From the NCBI GenBank assembly GCA_019241095.1, contig JAFAXJ010000050.1, positions 1 through 7,644 on the forward strand: a DNA stretch of 7,644 bases. The letters run 5' to 3'. Positions within the stretch are counted from its first letter, which is position 1. Every line of letters starts with the position of its first letter. Below, in pieces: positions 1-6,520 of the stretch. This DNA is from Verrucomicrobiota bacterium. Its GTDB lineage: Bacteria > Verrucomicrobiota > Verrucomicrobiia > Chthoniobacterales > JAFAMB01. Position numbers and translations under genes: made by a program. The notes beneath the pieces are model-generated. The model was not told where the DNA came from, ran no database searches, and saw only the letters and a program-made list of their open reading frames with translations.

Positions 1-1718
1 GCCGGGCTTAACGGCACGGCCATGTCGATCTCTTCCGGGTACCATGGACGGTCGCTGGATGCATATAACCAGACCTGGCAAGCTTTCATCCAGGGTTCAT
101 TCCGGCATATCTCAAATGCAGACGTGACAAGCCGAAAGCAGATGCCGGAAACGCTGCTGGGATCGGCGCCCGAACCGGTGATGTAGATCTGATGAGGCAA
201 TATTCGTTGAATTAAATCTCGTATGACAGTGATGTCCTTATCCCCGGTGGTGAACTCTCGATAACGGCCGTTTTCATAAAATGGAAGGTCAAGAAAGTGA
301 ACTTGAGAAAGTTTGAGTCCAAGAACTTGGCTGGAGGCACGCGCCTCGGCTTTACGAATCAATCCCTTGAACATGCGCAATTCGGGACTGTCTTCCTCGT
401 ATTGAGTTTTGTTCTCGAGTTCATCAGCCAAATCCCTTACTTGATGTGTAACCTGCACACTTCCTGGACGGCTGCCACTGAGCTCATTCAGCAAGCTGAT
501 TGCCATCTGGGCTTCACTGTCAGGAACGGCAAGATTTCCCGAAGTCAGATAAGCGAATGTAACTTCATGTTGATGCCGGCATAGGCGATGTAGTGTACCG
601 GCCATGCCCAGTTCCGCGTCCAGCGGCTCCGGTCCAAAAACTACGACCCGTTTGCGAGCGGGTTCAGCCGGCACCGGGCGATTCGAATCATCAGCATTTG
701 GTTTGCCACCCGGCCAACCGGTAATCGTATGTTGGAGTTCGTTGAAGATTCTAATATTGAGAGAATAAGCTGGACCGCTCTCCAGGAGTAGCGAGGAAAG
801 ACCCCTTTCGTTATAGTCTTCATCTCGCAAACGCAGAACAGGTTTTTTGAAATCGCCGGCCAGCGAAACGACTGCTTTGCGGGTGGCCGGTGGCGTCCAT
901 TCTACCGGTCCCACCCTCCAAGGAAATCGGTATCGTGCTAACTCTCCGGCAGCAGCTTCATCGACATAGAATTCGCAATTCGGATGGCGCTGAAGAAAGC
1001 TGGCAGGAACAGTTTCGGTTTGTGGCCCCTCAACGGCGGCACGAAGAATCCCAGCCTTCGATTCACCCCAGGCAAGCAACGCGATATGTTTGGCTTGCAA
1101 AATGGTTCCAACGCCCATGGTGATCGCGTATCGGGGTACGTTGGCCTCACCCCGAAAATCCCTTGCCGCATCGCGGCGAGTTAAACGATCTAGCGCGACC
1201 ATCCGGGTGCGGGACTCAATGCCGGAACCGGGTTCGTTAAATCCAATGTGTCCCGTGCGTCCTATCCCAAGAATTTGCAGGTCGATGCCGCCAGCATCCC
1301 GGATTGCTTGCTCGTAGTTCTGACAATAGCTAAACACCTCCGAACGGGCGATCATACCATCCGGCACATGGATATTTTCCGGCCGGATGTCGATATGGCT
1401 GAACAACTGAACCTCCATAAAACGGCGATAACTTTCGGAATGCTGGGGCGATAACCCATAATATTCGTCCAAATTGAACGTGACGACATTACGGAAGGAA
1501 AGCTCGTTTTTGCGGTGCAACCTGATTAGCTCACGATATAACTTTACTGGCGTCGAACCTGTCGCGAGTCCTAACACCGTATTCTGTTTCTGCTGCTGAC
1601 GTTGGCGTATCAAACGAGAGATCGACAAAGCGACTACGTCAACAGCTTCGTCAGAAGTCTGAAAAACTCTGGTCCTTATTTTTTCAAACTGTTCTGCTTC
1701 TGTAGAGGGCGTTTCCAT
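1..1718 (-). CDS. NagB-like deaminase domain fused to a degenerate PIG-L/LmbE-type domain (C terminus cut by window edge)
   Basis: One uninterrupted frame gives 572 residues and runs off the left edge. Residues 1-270 are a NagB (glucosamine-6-phosphate deaminase/isomerase) domain, the family that converts glucosamine-6-P to fructose-6-P and ammonia in the cytoplasm. Visible motifs are GLATGSTP (50-57), FNLDEYYGL (81-89), GRTGHIGFNEPGS (153-165) and the PRYAITMGVGT stretch (195-205). H157 and E162 match E. coli H143 and E148, and D84 matches D72, but T155 replaces catalytic D141. A conserved linker with the ITGWPGGKPNADD motif (332-344) leads to a PIG-L-type fold from about residue 356. There the usual HPDD reads EPLD (364-367) and the second His motif reads SSVS (521-524), so zinc binding is probably lost. 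The start is the only one possible: an in-frame TAG lies five codons upstream. No clear Shine-Dalgarno is seen. It is divergent from the transporter genes. The fold is secure; deaminase activity is not. Confidence 0.9.
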   Translation of the reverse strand, partial: METPSTEAEQFEKIRTRVFQTSDEAVDVVALSISRLIRQRQQQKQNTVLGLATGSTPVKLYRELIRLHRKNELSFRNVVTFNLDEYYGLSPQHSESYRRFMEVQLFSHIDIRPENIHVPDGMIARSEVFSYCQNYEQAIRDAGGIDLQILGIGRTGHIGFNEPGSGIESRTRMVALDRLTRRDAARDFRGEANVPRYAITMGVGTILQAKHIALLAWGESKAGILRAAVEGPQTETVPASFLQRHPNCEFYVDEAAAGELARYRFPWRVGPVEWTPPATRKAVVSLAGDFKKPVLRLRDEDYNERGLSSLLLESGPAYSLNIRIFNELQHTITGWPGGKPNADDSNRPVPAEPARKRVVVFGPEPLDAELGMAGTLHRLCRHQHEVTFAYLTSGNLAVPDSEAQMAISLLNELSGSRPGSVQVTHQVRDLADELENKTQYEEDSPELRMFKGLIRKAEARASSQVLGLKLSQVHFLDLPFYENGRYREFTTGDKDITVIRDLIQRILPHQIYITGSGADPSSVSGICFRLVTSAFEICRNEPWMKACQVWLYASSDRPWYPEEIDMAVPLSP

Positions 1719-1908
1719 ATCAGTGGTAGTCTATGGCGGCGCTCCGATCCCCTATGACTCACGATGTGCCGGTAATCTACTGCGCAGTTTCGCCGCCAAT
1801 CCCTCAAGCCTACGCAGCTAAAATCGGTTTTACACCCGAATGTCCGAATTTTCAGCACAGGCGATGCTTTAGGTTTGACCTCGGACTGTTTTATCGCTTG
1901 AGAAGTAC
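1719..1908. promoter_or_regulatory. Divergent intergenic region between the NagB-like gene and the ABC importer
   Basis: This 190-base gap separates two divergent transcription units, so it should carry at least one promoter for each unless transcription of the plus-strand unit starts inside the apparent 5' end of the binding-protein gene. I could not find a convincing -35/-10 pair. TTGACC at 1875-1880 is a fair -35, but the bases at the right spacing (1898-1903) do not resemble a -10. An 8-base inverted repeat (TGGCGGCG at 1734-1741, CGCCGCCA at 1791-1798) flanks 49 bases here. No gene is supported. The regulatory role rests on gene orientation only. Confidence 0.5.
1734..1798. repeat. 8-base inverted repeat in the divergent intergenic region
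   Basis: TGGCGGCG at 1734-1741 is the exact reverse complement of CGCCGCCA at 1791-1798, with 49 bases between. The left arm lies 16 bases upstream of the NagB-like start codon. It could be a spaced operator pair for a dimeric or looping regulator, or a chance match in GC-rich sequence. Nothing else supports a function. Confidence 0.25.
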
Positions 1909-3273
1909 ATGGACACGATAACTATCGCCACGGTGCGTCGAGACGACAACCTCGATAGCCGTACCGTTGGTGTGAAATGTCAGACGTTCGGAAACTCAGA
2001 GCCGAAGGATCTACGTCGATCCTCTTCTCACGGAAGCAAAAAAGGACTCAAACGCGTGAGTATACTAGTTGCTATTATTGCGGCTGGCTTTGCTGTCGCT
2101 TCTGCCCGGGCGAAATCGCAAGTTCGGGTTGTAGTCGGCTACTATAGTGCGGCGACGCAGGGCATTTTTGAGGGAATGGCCAAAGATTTCAACGCTGCCC
2201 ATCCGGATGCTGACATCAAAGTAGAGGTGGTGGAGTGGGATAATCTGCAACAACGCCTTACTACAGACATAGCGGGCGGAACCGCCCCTGATATCGCAAT
2301 GATCGGGACTCGATGGCTAGTTGATTTTGTAAAGAACGATATTGCTGAGCCACTCGATAGTTATATCACACCGGACTTCAAGGCCCGATTTATCGAGAAT
2401 TTCATGGCGCCTTCGACGATCAACGGCAAGCTCTATGGCTTACCTGTCGCCGCGTCCGCTCGTGCAATGTATTATAATAAGGAACTGTTGGCCAAAGCCG
2501 GAATCAACGACCCCCCTGCGAATTGGGATACGCTTGTCGATGACGCAAAAAAGATCAAGGCTCTTGGGAATAACCTTTACGGGTTTGCGTTGCAGGGAAA
2601 AGAAATCGAAACTGACGCGTACTGGTACTATTCACTTTGGACCCATGGTGGCGAGCTTATTGAGAACGGCAAGTCCGGTATCGGAAGCGCGAACGCAATC
2701 GAGGCGCTAGCGCTTTACCGAAGTCTCATTGACCAAGGGCTGACTGAACCTGACCCCACGGGCTACAATCGGCAGGATATTGAACGGCTTTTCAAGCAAG
2801 GTCGCATCGGAATGATACTGACCGGGCCCTGGTTACGTGGACAGATGAAAACCGATGCACCCAATCTTAATTACGGCATTGCTCCTATCCCGGCTGGAAG
2901 CACGAAGGCGACCTACGGTGTTACGGACGATCTCATGGTGTTTAAGTCGAGCCAGCAGAAGAAGCTGGCCATGCAGTTTTTGATGGAGACGGCCTTTGCC
3001 CCGAAATGGAGGATTGAATTTACGACCAAAGAAGGTTTTCTCCCAGTAACCAAGGTCGAGGCCGAACAACCGCAATTCGTTAGCGATCCGCAGCTCAAGG
3101 CCTTCACTGAAATGCTGCCTTATGCACATTTTGCTCCCCCGATTCCTAATTGGGAACAAATGGCCGATGCAACAATCAGAGCGTTGCAAAAGGTCTACAC
3201 GGGTCAAGCCAAGCCGGACGCAGCACTCAAGGAAGCCGCTTCCTCCATCGACTCGATTCTTCAACAACAATAA
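1909..3273 (+). CDS. Sugar ABC transporter substrate-binding protein (UgpB/MalE-like, COG1653)
   Basis: This is an extracytoplasmic solute-binding protein of the carbohydrate (CUT1) class, which captures a sugar outside the inner membrane and delivers it to the two permeases encoded next. From the first ATG it has 454 residues. A basic stretch (KKGLKR, 44-49), a hydrophobic core (about 51-66) and an ARA cleavage site (66-68) form a signal peptide, and there is no lipobox Cys. The mature part begins with a beta strand and shows the family pattern: GGTAPDIAMIGTRWL (123-137), the NGKLYGLPVAASARAMYYNKE stretch (172-192), WDTLVDDAKKI, then GRIGMILTGPWLRGQM. The start is uncertain. ATG 1909 has no good ribosome site and gives an atypical 43-residue leader. 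GTG 1972 is possible. GTG 2056 has AAGGA nine bases upstream but leaves a signal peptide without basic residues. The permease gene follows after 5 bases. The ligand is unknown. Confidence 0.93.
   Translation: MDTITIATVRRDDNLDSRTVGVKCQTFGNSEPKDLRRSSSHGSKKGLKRVSILVAIIAAGFAVASARAKSQVRVVVGYYSAATQGIFEGMAKDFNAAHPDADIKVEVVEWDNLQQRLTTDIAGGTAPDIAMIGTRWLVDFVKNDIAEPLDSYITPDFKARFIENFMAPSTINGKLYGLPVAASARAMYYNKELLAKAGINDPPANWDTLVDDAKKIKALGNNLYGFALQGKEIETDAYWYYSLWTHGGELIENGKSGIGSANAIEALALYRSLIDQGLTEPDPTGYNRQDIERLFKQGRIGMILTGPWLRGQMKTDAPNLNYGIAPIPAGSTKATYGVTDDLMVFKSSQQKKLAMQFLMETAFAPKWRIEFTTKEGFLPVTKVEAEQPQFVSDPQLKAFTEMLPYAHFAPPIPNWEQMADATIRALQKVYTGQAKPDAALKEAASSIDSILQQQ
1916..1927. repeat. 12-base palindrome CGATA-AC-TATCG near the first start codon of the binding-protein gene
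   Basis: Arms CGATA (1916-1920) and TATCG (1923-1927) are exact reverse complements around a two-base centre. The half CTATCG (1922-1927) can also pair with CGATAG at 1953-1958, and TCGAG (1938-1942) with CTCGA (1951-1955), so alternative folds are possible. If translation really begins at GTG 2056, this lies in the leader or promoter and could be an operator or a structured RNA. If it begins at ATG 1909 it is coding and probably incidental. Confidence 0.3.
2006..2023. promoter_or_regulatory. 18-base near-perfect palindrome, candidate operator upstream of GTG 2056
   Basis: AGGATC (2006-2011) and GATCCT (2018-2023) are exact inverted arms around T-ACGT-C. Only one symmetric pair (positions 2012 and 2017) breaks the symmetry of the whole 18 bases. 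Size and symmetry suit a LacI/GntR-type operator, which commonly controls sugar importers. It ends 32 bases before GTG 2056 and 10 bases before... the first A of the candidate ribosome-site region beyond it, so it would block transcription or initiation only if that downstream start is used. No regulator gene is present in the window. The operator role is inferred from symmetry and location. Confidence 0.35.
2042..2046 (+). promoter_or_regulatory. Candidate ribosome binding site AAGGA for the alternative GTG start at 2056
   Basis: AAGGA is followed by nine bases and then GTG at 2056-2058, a normal Shine-Dalgarno spacing. Neither ATG 1909 nor GTG 1972 has a comparable site. Against it, starting here removes the KKGLKR basic segment just before the hydrophobic core, which normally forms the n-region of a signal peptide. 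The site therefore bears on the start choice without deciding it. Confidence 0.4.
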
Positions 3274-3278
3274 TTTCG

Positions 3279-4226
3279 ATGCATGAACCCGCCGTTCGGT
3301 CCAGTGTGACATCGTCAGAGCAGTTAAGCCGTCGCGCCGCACCCTATCTGCTGGTTCTGCCAAGCATCATTCTGGCGTTCTGGATTATTGGCTATCCCAT
3401 ATTGGACGTAGCCAATATGTCCTTGCACGCTGTGAATCGTTTTGGACAGGTAAAGGGATTCGCTGGTTTTGAGAATTTCTCCCGGCTCGTCACGGCCCCG
3501 TTATTTTTCGGATGCCTTCTTCGAACCCTGATCTGGACGGTTTGCGTTGTTGGCGGGACAGTGATCTTGGCCATGCCGATTGCGTTAATCTTGAACGAGA
3601 ACTTTGGTGGCCGAAGGATTGCTCGTATCATCATCATGCTGCCTTGGGCGGTGTCGCTTACCATGAGCGGCATCGTATGGCGCTGGGCACTAGACGGGCA
3701 ATCGGGTATGGTCAATGCCACGCTTTTCGGTTTCGGAATCATTCATCAACCGATTGCCTGGCTGGCTACGGCAGGCACCGCATTTCCAGTCGAGATTGCG
3801 ATTGGAATTCTTGTATCGATCCCGTTTTCGGTAACGGTGTATTTGGGTGGGCTCTCCTCATTTCCAGAAGAAATTCTGGAAGCGGCAAAGATCGACGGGG
3901 CGTCGGCATGGCAGCAGTGGCGTTATCTGACGTTGCCGCTCCTGCGCCCGTTCATCAACATCGTTTTAGTTTTGAACACGATTTATGTCTTCAACTCATT
4001 TCCTTTAATCTGGGTAATGACTCAGGGAGATCCGGCCAACAGCACCGACATTTTCGTGACATGGTTGTACAAGCTTGCTTTCCGCTACGGCCAACTCGAC
4101 ATCGCGGCGGCGTTGTCGATTGTGATGTTCCTTGTTCTGCTCAGTTTTACCATCATTTATTCGGCCCTGGCGATGCGTGAAGAAAAAGAAGCCGTGGAAT
4201 CGACTGGGGCTTCGGCGCCTGCTTAA
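3279..4226 (+). CDS. Sugar ABC transporter permease, MalF/UgpA type
   Basis: This 315-residue inner-membrane permease is one half of the transmembrane channel of a CUT1 carbohydrate importer. A short cytoplasmic N terminus leads into the first membrane helix (about 23-46, LLVLPSIILAFWIIGYPILD region). Further hydrophobic segments lie near 78-106, 115-135, 170-192, 226-248 and 275-298. The EAA loop that contacts the ATPase is clear at 201-224: EAAKIDGASAWQQWRYLTLP, then LLRP. The length is typical of the family. I chose ATG 3279 because it lies 5 bases after the binding-protein stop and gives a family-like N terminus. The same frame stays open upstream to 3150, but that part overlaps the binding-protein gene in another frame and has no transporter character. 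No Shine-Dalgarno is obvious, so translational coupling to the upstream gene is likely. Confidence 0.93.
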   Translation: MHEPAVRSSVTSSEQLSRRAAPYLLVLPSIILAFWIIGYPILDVANMSLHAVNRFGQVKGFAGFENFSRLVTAPLFFGCLLRTLIWTVCVVGGTVILAMPIALILNENFGGRRIARIIIMLPWAVSLTMSGIVWRWALDGQSGMVNATLFGFGIIHQPIAWLATAGTAFPVEIAIGILVSIPFSVTVYLGGLSSFPEEILEAAKIDGASAWQQWRYLTLPLLRPFINIVLVLNTIYVFNSFPLIWVMTQGDPANSTDIFVTWLYKLAFRYGQLDIAAALSIVMFLVLLSFTIIYSALAMREEKEAVESTGASAPA

Positions 4227-4273
4227 GGGACGGATAGGCCGGCACTCGGTTAACTTCATTCCCGAAGCAGGAC

Positions 4274-5101
4274 ATGACCCATACAAAGAAAACGATTTTT
4301 TCGTGGTTGTGTCTATCGCCTCTGATCATTGTGATCCTCTTCCCATTTGCGGTGATGATTTCGACGTCCATCAAGCCGCGTGCCGAGATCCTGACCTTCC
4401 CTCCGGTCTGGCTGCCCAAAACTATCCGATTGCAAAACTTTGTCGATATGTGGCAGGCGGTCGGGTTTGGACGGGCCTTAGTTAACAGCATGTTGGTGAG
4501 TAGTTCGGCCACTATACTCTGTTTGCTTATTGCAGTTCCCGCCGCTTATGCGACCGCTTGGACCCGCTTCAGAGGAAAACGCCTGTTCCGGCAATTTTTG
4601 CTGATCACGCAAATGCTTTCTCCAGTGGTTTTAGTCTTAGGAATTTTCAGACTGATGGCGACTCTCGGACTGGTCGACCAACTTTGGGCGCTAGTTCTTG
4701 CCTATGCTGCCTTTAATCTGGCCTTTGCGATCTGGATGTTGCAGGCGTACTTCGGGACTATCCCCAAAGAACTTGAAGAAGCCGCCCGGCTCGATGGGGC
4801 CTCTACGGTACAAAGGCTCCGAATGGTGTTGCTGCCTTTGGCTGCCCCCGCGCTAGGTGTCACCGGTATATTTGTTTTCTTGTATTGTTGGAATGAATTC
4901 GTTTTGGCTCTCACCCTGCTCCGGTCAACCCCAAAATTCACGTTGACTCTGCAGATCTTTTCTCTAGTTGGCGGACGTTATTCGATCGAATGGGATCACG
5001 TCATGGCAGCAACTCTTCTCGCCAGCGCACCTGTCGCTATAGTTTTTGCGGGTCTGCAACGTCATCTGGTTCGCGGACTAGCCTTGGGCGGAGTCAAGTG
5101 A
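4274..5101 (+). CDS. Sugar ABC transporter permease, MalG/UgpE type
   Basis: This 275-residue protein is the second permease of the importer. The first helix (about 9-31) carries the LSPLIIVILFPFAVMISTSIKP signature of the MalG/UgpE branch, followed by a periplasmic loop. Helices then lie near 70-95, 107-130, 136-158, 193-213 and 243-262. The EAA loop is at 169-192 (EEAARLDGAS, then LRMVLLPLAAP), WNEF follows at 206-209, and the C-terminal LVRGLALGGVK is typical of the branch. It starts 47 bases after the first permease. A GCAGGA sits immediately before the ATG, too close for an ideal ribosome site. No nucleotide-binding (ATPase) gene follows, so the pair must use an ATPase encoded outside this window, possibly one shared among importers. 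Confidence 0.93.
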   Translation: MTHTKKTIFSWLCLSPLIIVILFPFAVMISTSIKPRAEILTFPPVWLPKTIRLQNFVDMWQAVGFGRALVNSMLVSSSATILCLLIAVPAAYATAWTRFRGKRLFRQFLLITQMLSPVVLVLGIFRLMATLGLVDQLWALVLAYAAFNLAFAIWMLQAYFGTIPKELEEAARLDGASTVQRLRMVLLPLAAPALGVTGIFVFLYCWNEFVLALTLLRSTPKFTLTLQIFSLVGGRYSIEWDHVMAATLLASAPVAIVFAGLQRHLVRGLALGGVK

Positions 5102-5249
5102 GGGAGCTCAAGTACGTTGGTCACAAGCTGGTCGATTTTGATTACCTTTAACCTTTAAGGATACAGAGGAAAGTGGGCCGCAATTTCCAAGGCCGCCGCG
5201 TTTTGCGGGTTATTCCGGAGGTCCGACCGTACCTGCTCTGGCCATATGT

Positions 5250-5254
5250 GGAGG
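5250..5254 (+). promoter_or_regulatory. Ribosome binding site of the SDR gene
   Basis: GGAGG lies seven bases before ATG 5262, a strong consensus site that fixes the start of the dehydrogenase gene. It is the best ribosome site in the window and contrasts with the weak or absent sites of the two permease genes. The 160 bases between the second permease and this gene otherwise show only a 7-base tandem (CCTTTAA twice, near 5141-5155). They could hold a separate promoter, but I see no clear one. Confidence 0.75.
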
Positions 5255-5261
5255 AAGAAGG

Positions 5262-6044
5262 ATGAGTGTTTTAGATCGCTTCAAATTAGACGGCAAACGA
5301 CTTTTCGTTACGGGCGGAAGCCGTGGTCTAGGTCGGGCGATGGCGCTTGCTATTGCCGAAGCTGGCGCCGACGTCGTTCTTACTGGCCGAACCCAGTCTA
5401 GTCTTCAAACAACAGCGGAGGAAATCCGAACGCGTGGACGAACGGCGTGGACTATCCAGGCCGATATGGCCATTCCTGAGATGTGTGAGAAGGCTTGTGA
5501 AAGTGCGCTCGCCGAAATTGGGCCGATTGACATTCTGATCAATAACGTCGGAGACCGGCGAGAAGGCATGCCCATAGAGGTGGAAACACTCTCGACGTGG
5601 CAGCACTTTATCGACCTGAACCTGACCAGCTGCTTCTTGTGCACAAAATTGATTGGGGGAGCGATGCTCGCCCGAGGTCACGGGGGCCGGATTATCAATA
5701 TATCTTCAATCAGTGCGATGATCGCGAACCATGGGATCGGGGGCAGACATTATGAGACATCGAAAGCGGCCGTGCTGCACTTCACCCGCGCAGTTGCGGC
5801 GGACTGGGCTCCGCACGGAATTACGGTCAATGCGATTTGCCCTGGCCTGTTCATGACCGATGCAAACCGTCGATGGGCTGAAACCAACCCTGAAGTCCTC
5901 GAGAGATTTGTCCAGAACACACCGATGGGACGGCCGGGTGAACCCGAAGAGCTTGGCCCCCTCGCAGTCTATCTCGCGAGCGACGCGGCCAAATACGTAA
6001 CGGGCGCCGCTTATGTAATCGATGGGGGATATACGCTTTGGTAA
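5262..6044 (+). CDS. Short-chain dehydrogenase/reductase, classical SDR (gluconate 5-dehydrogenase/KduD-like)
   Basis: This cytoplasmic NAD(P)-dependent oxidoreductase of 260 residues has the usual classical-SDR length. The Rossmann motif TGGSRGLG (17-24) binds the cofactor. R21 and R43 (TGR after the second strand) suggest NADP, by family rule. D68 contacts adenine, NNVG (94-97) is the structural motif, and N120, S149, Y164 and K168 (YETSK) form the catalytic tetrad. CPGLFMT follows, and the C terminus is VTGAAYVIDGGYTLW. The loop between Ser and Tyr is slightly longer than in FabG. The sequence feels closest to sugar-acid dehydrogenases such as gluconate 5-dehydrogenase or KduD, but SDR substrates cannot be assigned from motifs. 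It lies 160 bases after the importer with its own strong ribosome site, so it may be co-transcribed or have its own promoter. A role in metabolising the imported compound is inferred from position. Confidence 0.93.
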   Translation: MSVLDRFKLDGKRLFVTGGSRGLGRAMALAIAEAGADVVLTGRTQSSLQTTAEEIRTRGRTAWTIQADMAIPEMCEKACESALAEIGPIDILINNVGDRREGMPIEVETLSTWQHFIDLNLTSCFLCTKLIGGAMLARGHGGRIINISSISAMIANHGIGGRHYETSKAAVLHFTRAVAADWAPHGITVNAICPGLFMTDANRRWAETNPEVLERFVQNTPMGRPGEPEELGPLAVYLASDAAKYVTGAAYVIDGGYTLW

Positions 6045-6082
6045 ACGACGACGAATAAACTTCGACTTGCTGTCGTTTGTTT
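6043..6082 (+). terminator. Weak candidate terminator hairpin after the SDR gene
   Basis: AAACGAC (6043-6049, overlapping the stop codon) pairs exactly with GTCGTTT (6072-6078), which continues into GTTT. The loop is 22 bases but can fold further (CGA with TCG near 6051-6064). The long loop and short T tract make it a poor intrinsic terminator. Its place directly after the last gene of the plus-strand block, facing a convergent gene, is what makes it worth listing. Confidence 0.25.
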
Positions 6083-6520
6083 CGGGATCTTTGGCCTGGA
6101 TGCGAAAGCCTCGCCAGCTACGAGCGAACAGAACTTAGCCCTATACAGCTAATAACAAGCCAGCATCGCAGCAATTTGAAGTGTATAGAATAGCTTTAGC
6201 AAGGCCTGGCAAAGACCAAAGCTCGTTCATTTTTGCGCATAAATGTGATTTCTGAGTGACTGGTCGACGCTGGTTGGACGCTGCCCGAACGGAATTAGAA
6301 GTCTTCAGTTACTTGTCAGGTACTAACTCCATTTTTCAGTGAAAAGTTCGTAAGGAGTGCTGAATCCTGGTCTGCCAATTATCCTTTGAGAAGCAAACAT
6401 GCATGGAATCAGAGACGCTGTCATGGGCACGATCGTTCTGCGTTGGATGCTTCATCGGCTAGCATACCTAGACCTGCTGAGATGGACCTTGCGTCAGGAG
6501 CTCACTCGGTCTCTTTTATC
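6045..6520. other. Gene-free convergent intergenic stretch
   Basis: About 480 bases lie between the ends of two convergent genes. I see no supported gene on either strand. Short frames starting at 6386 and 6399 run into the antisense of the hydrolase gene and show no recognisable protein. Besides the hairpin right after the SDR stop, AGCTTT (6192-6197) pairs with AAAGCT (6218-6223) around a loop of 20 bases and is followed by TTTTT at 6230-6234, a second weak terminator candidate. An AAGGAG at 6351-6356 has no convincing start codon and frame behind it. The length is large for a simple convergent gap, so a decayed gene or small RNA cannot be excluded. Confidence 0.5.

Noticed and set aside
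297..1454. Several plus- and minus-strand frames of 60-95 codons
   Set aside because: They lie within the continuous 572-codon NagB/PIG-L frame, which explains the whole region.
1875..1903. Possible sigma-70 promoter with TTGACC as -35
   Set aside because: At 17-base spacing the -10 would be TTGAGA, which is too far from consensus to call.
3150..3278. Upstream in-frame extension of the first permease, with an ATG at 3150
   Set aside because: It overlaps the end of the binding-protein gene in another frame, and the added residues lack any transporter features. ATG 3279, just after the stop, gives a normal permease N terminus.
2833..3363. Open frame of 176 codons on the minus strand
   Set aside because: It lies opposite the binding-protein gene and the start of the first permease, both clearly identified, and its translation has no recognisable domain.
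3512..4180. Open frame of 222 codons on the plus strand
   Set aside because: It is an alternative frame fully inside the first permease gene. The permease frame carries the EAA loop and membrane helices, while this one is rich in Arg/His and has no family character.
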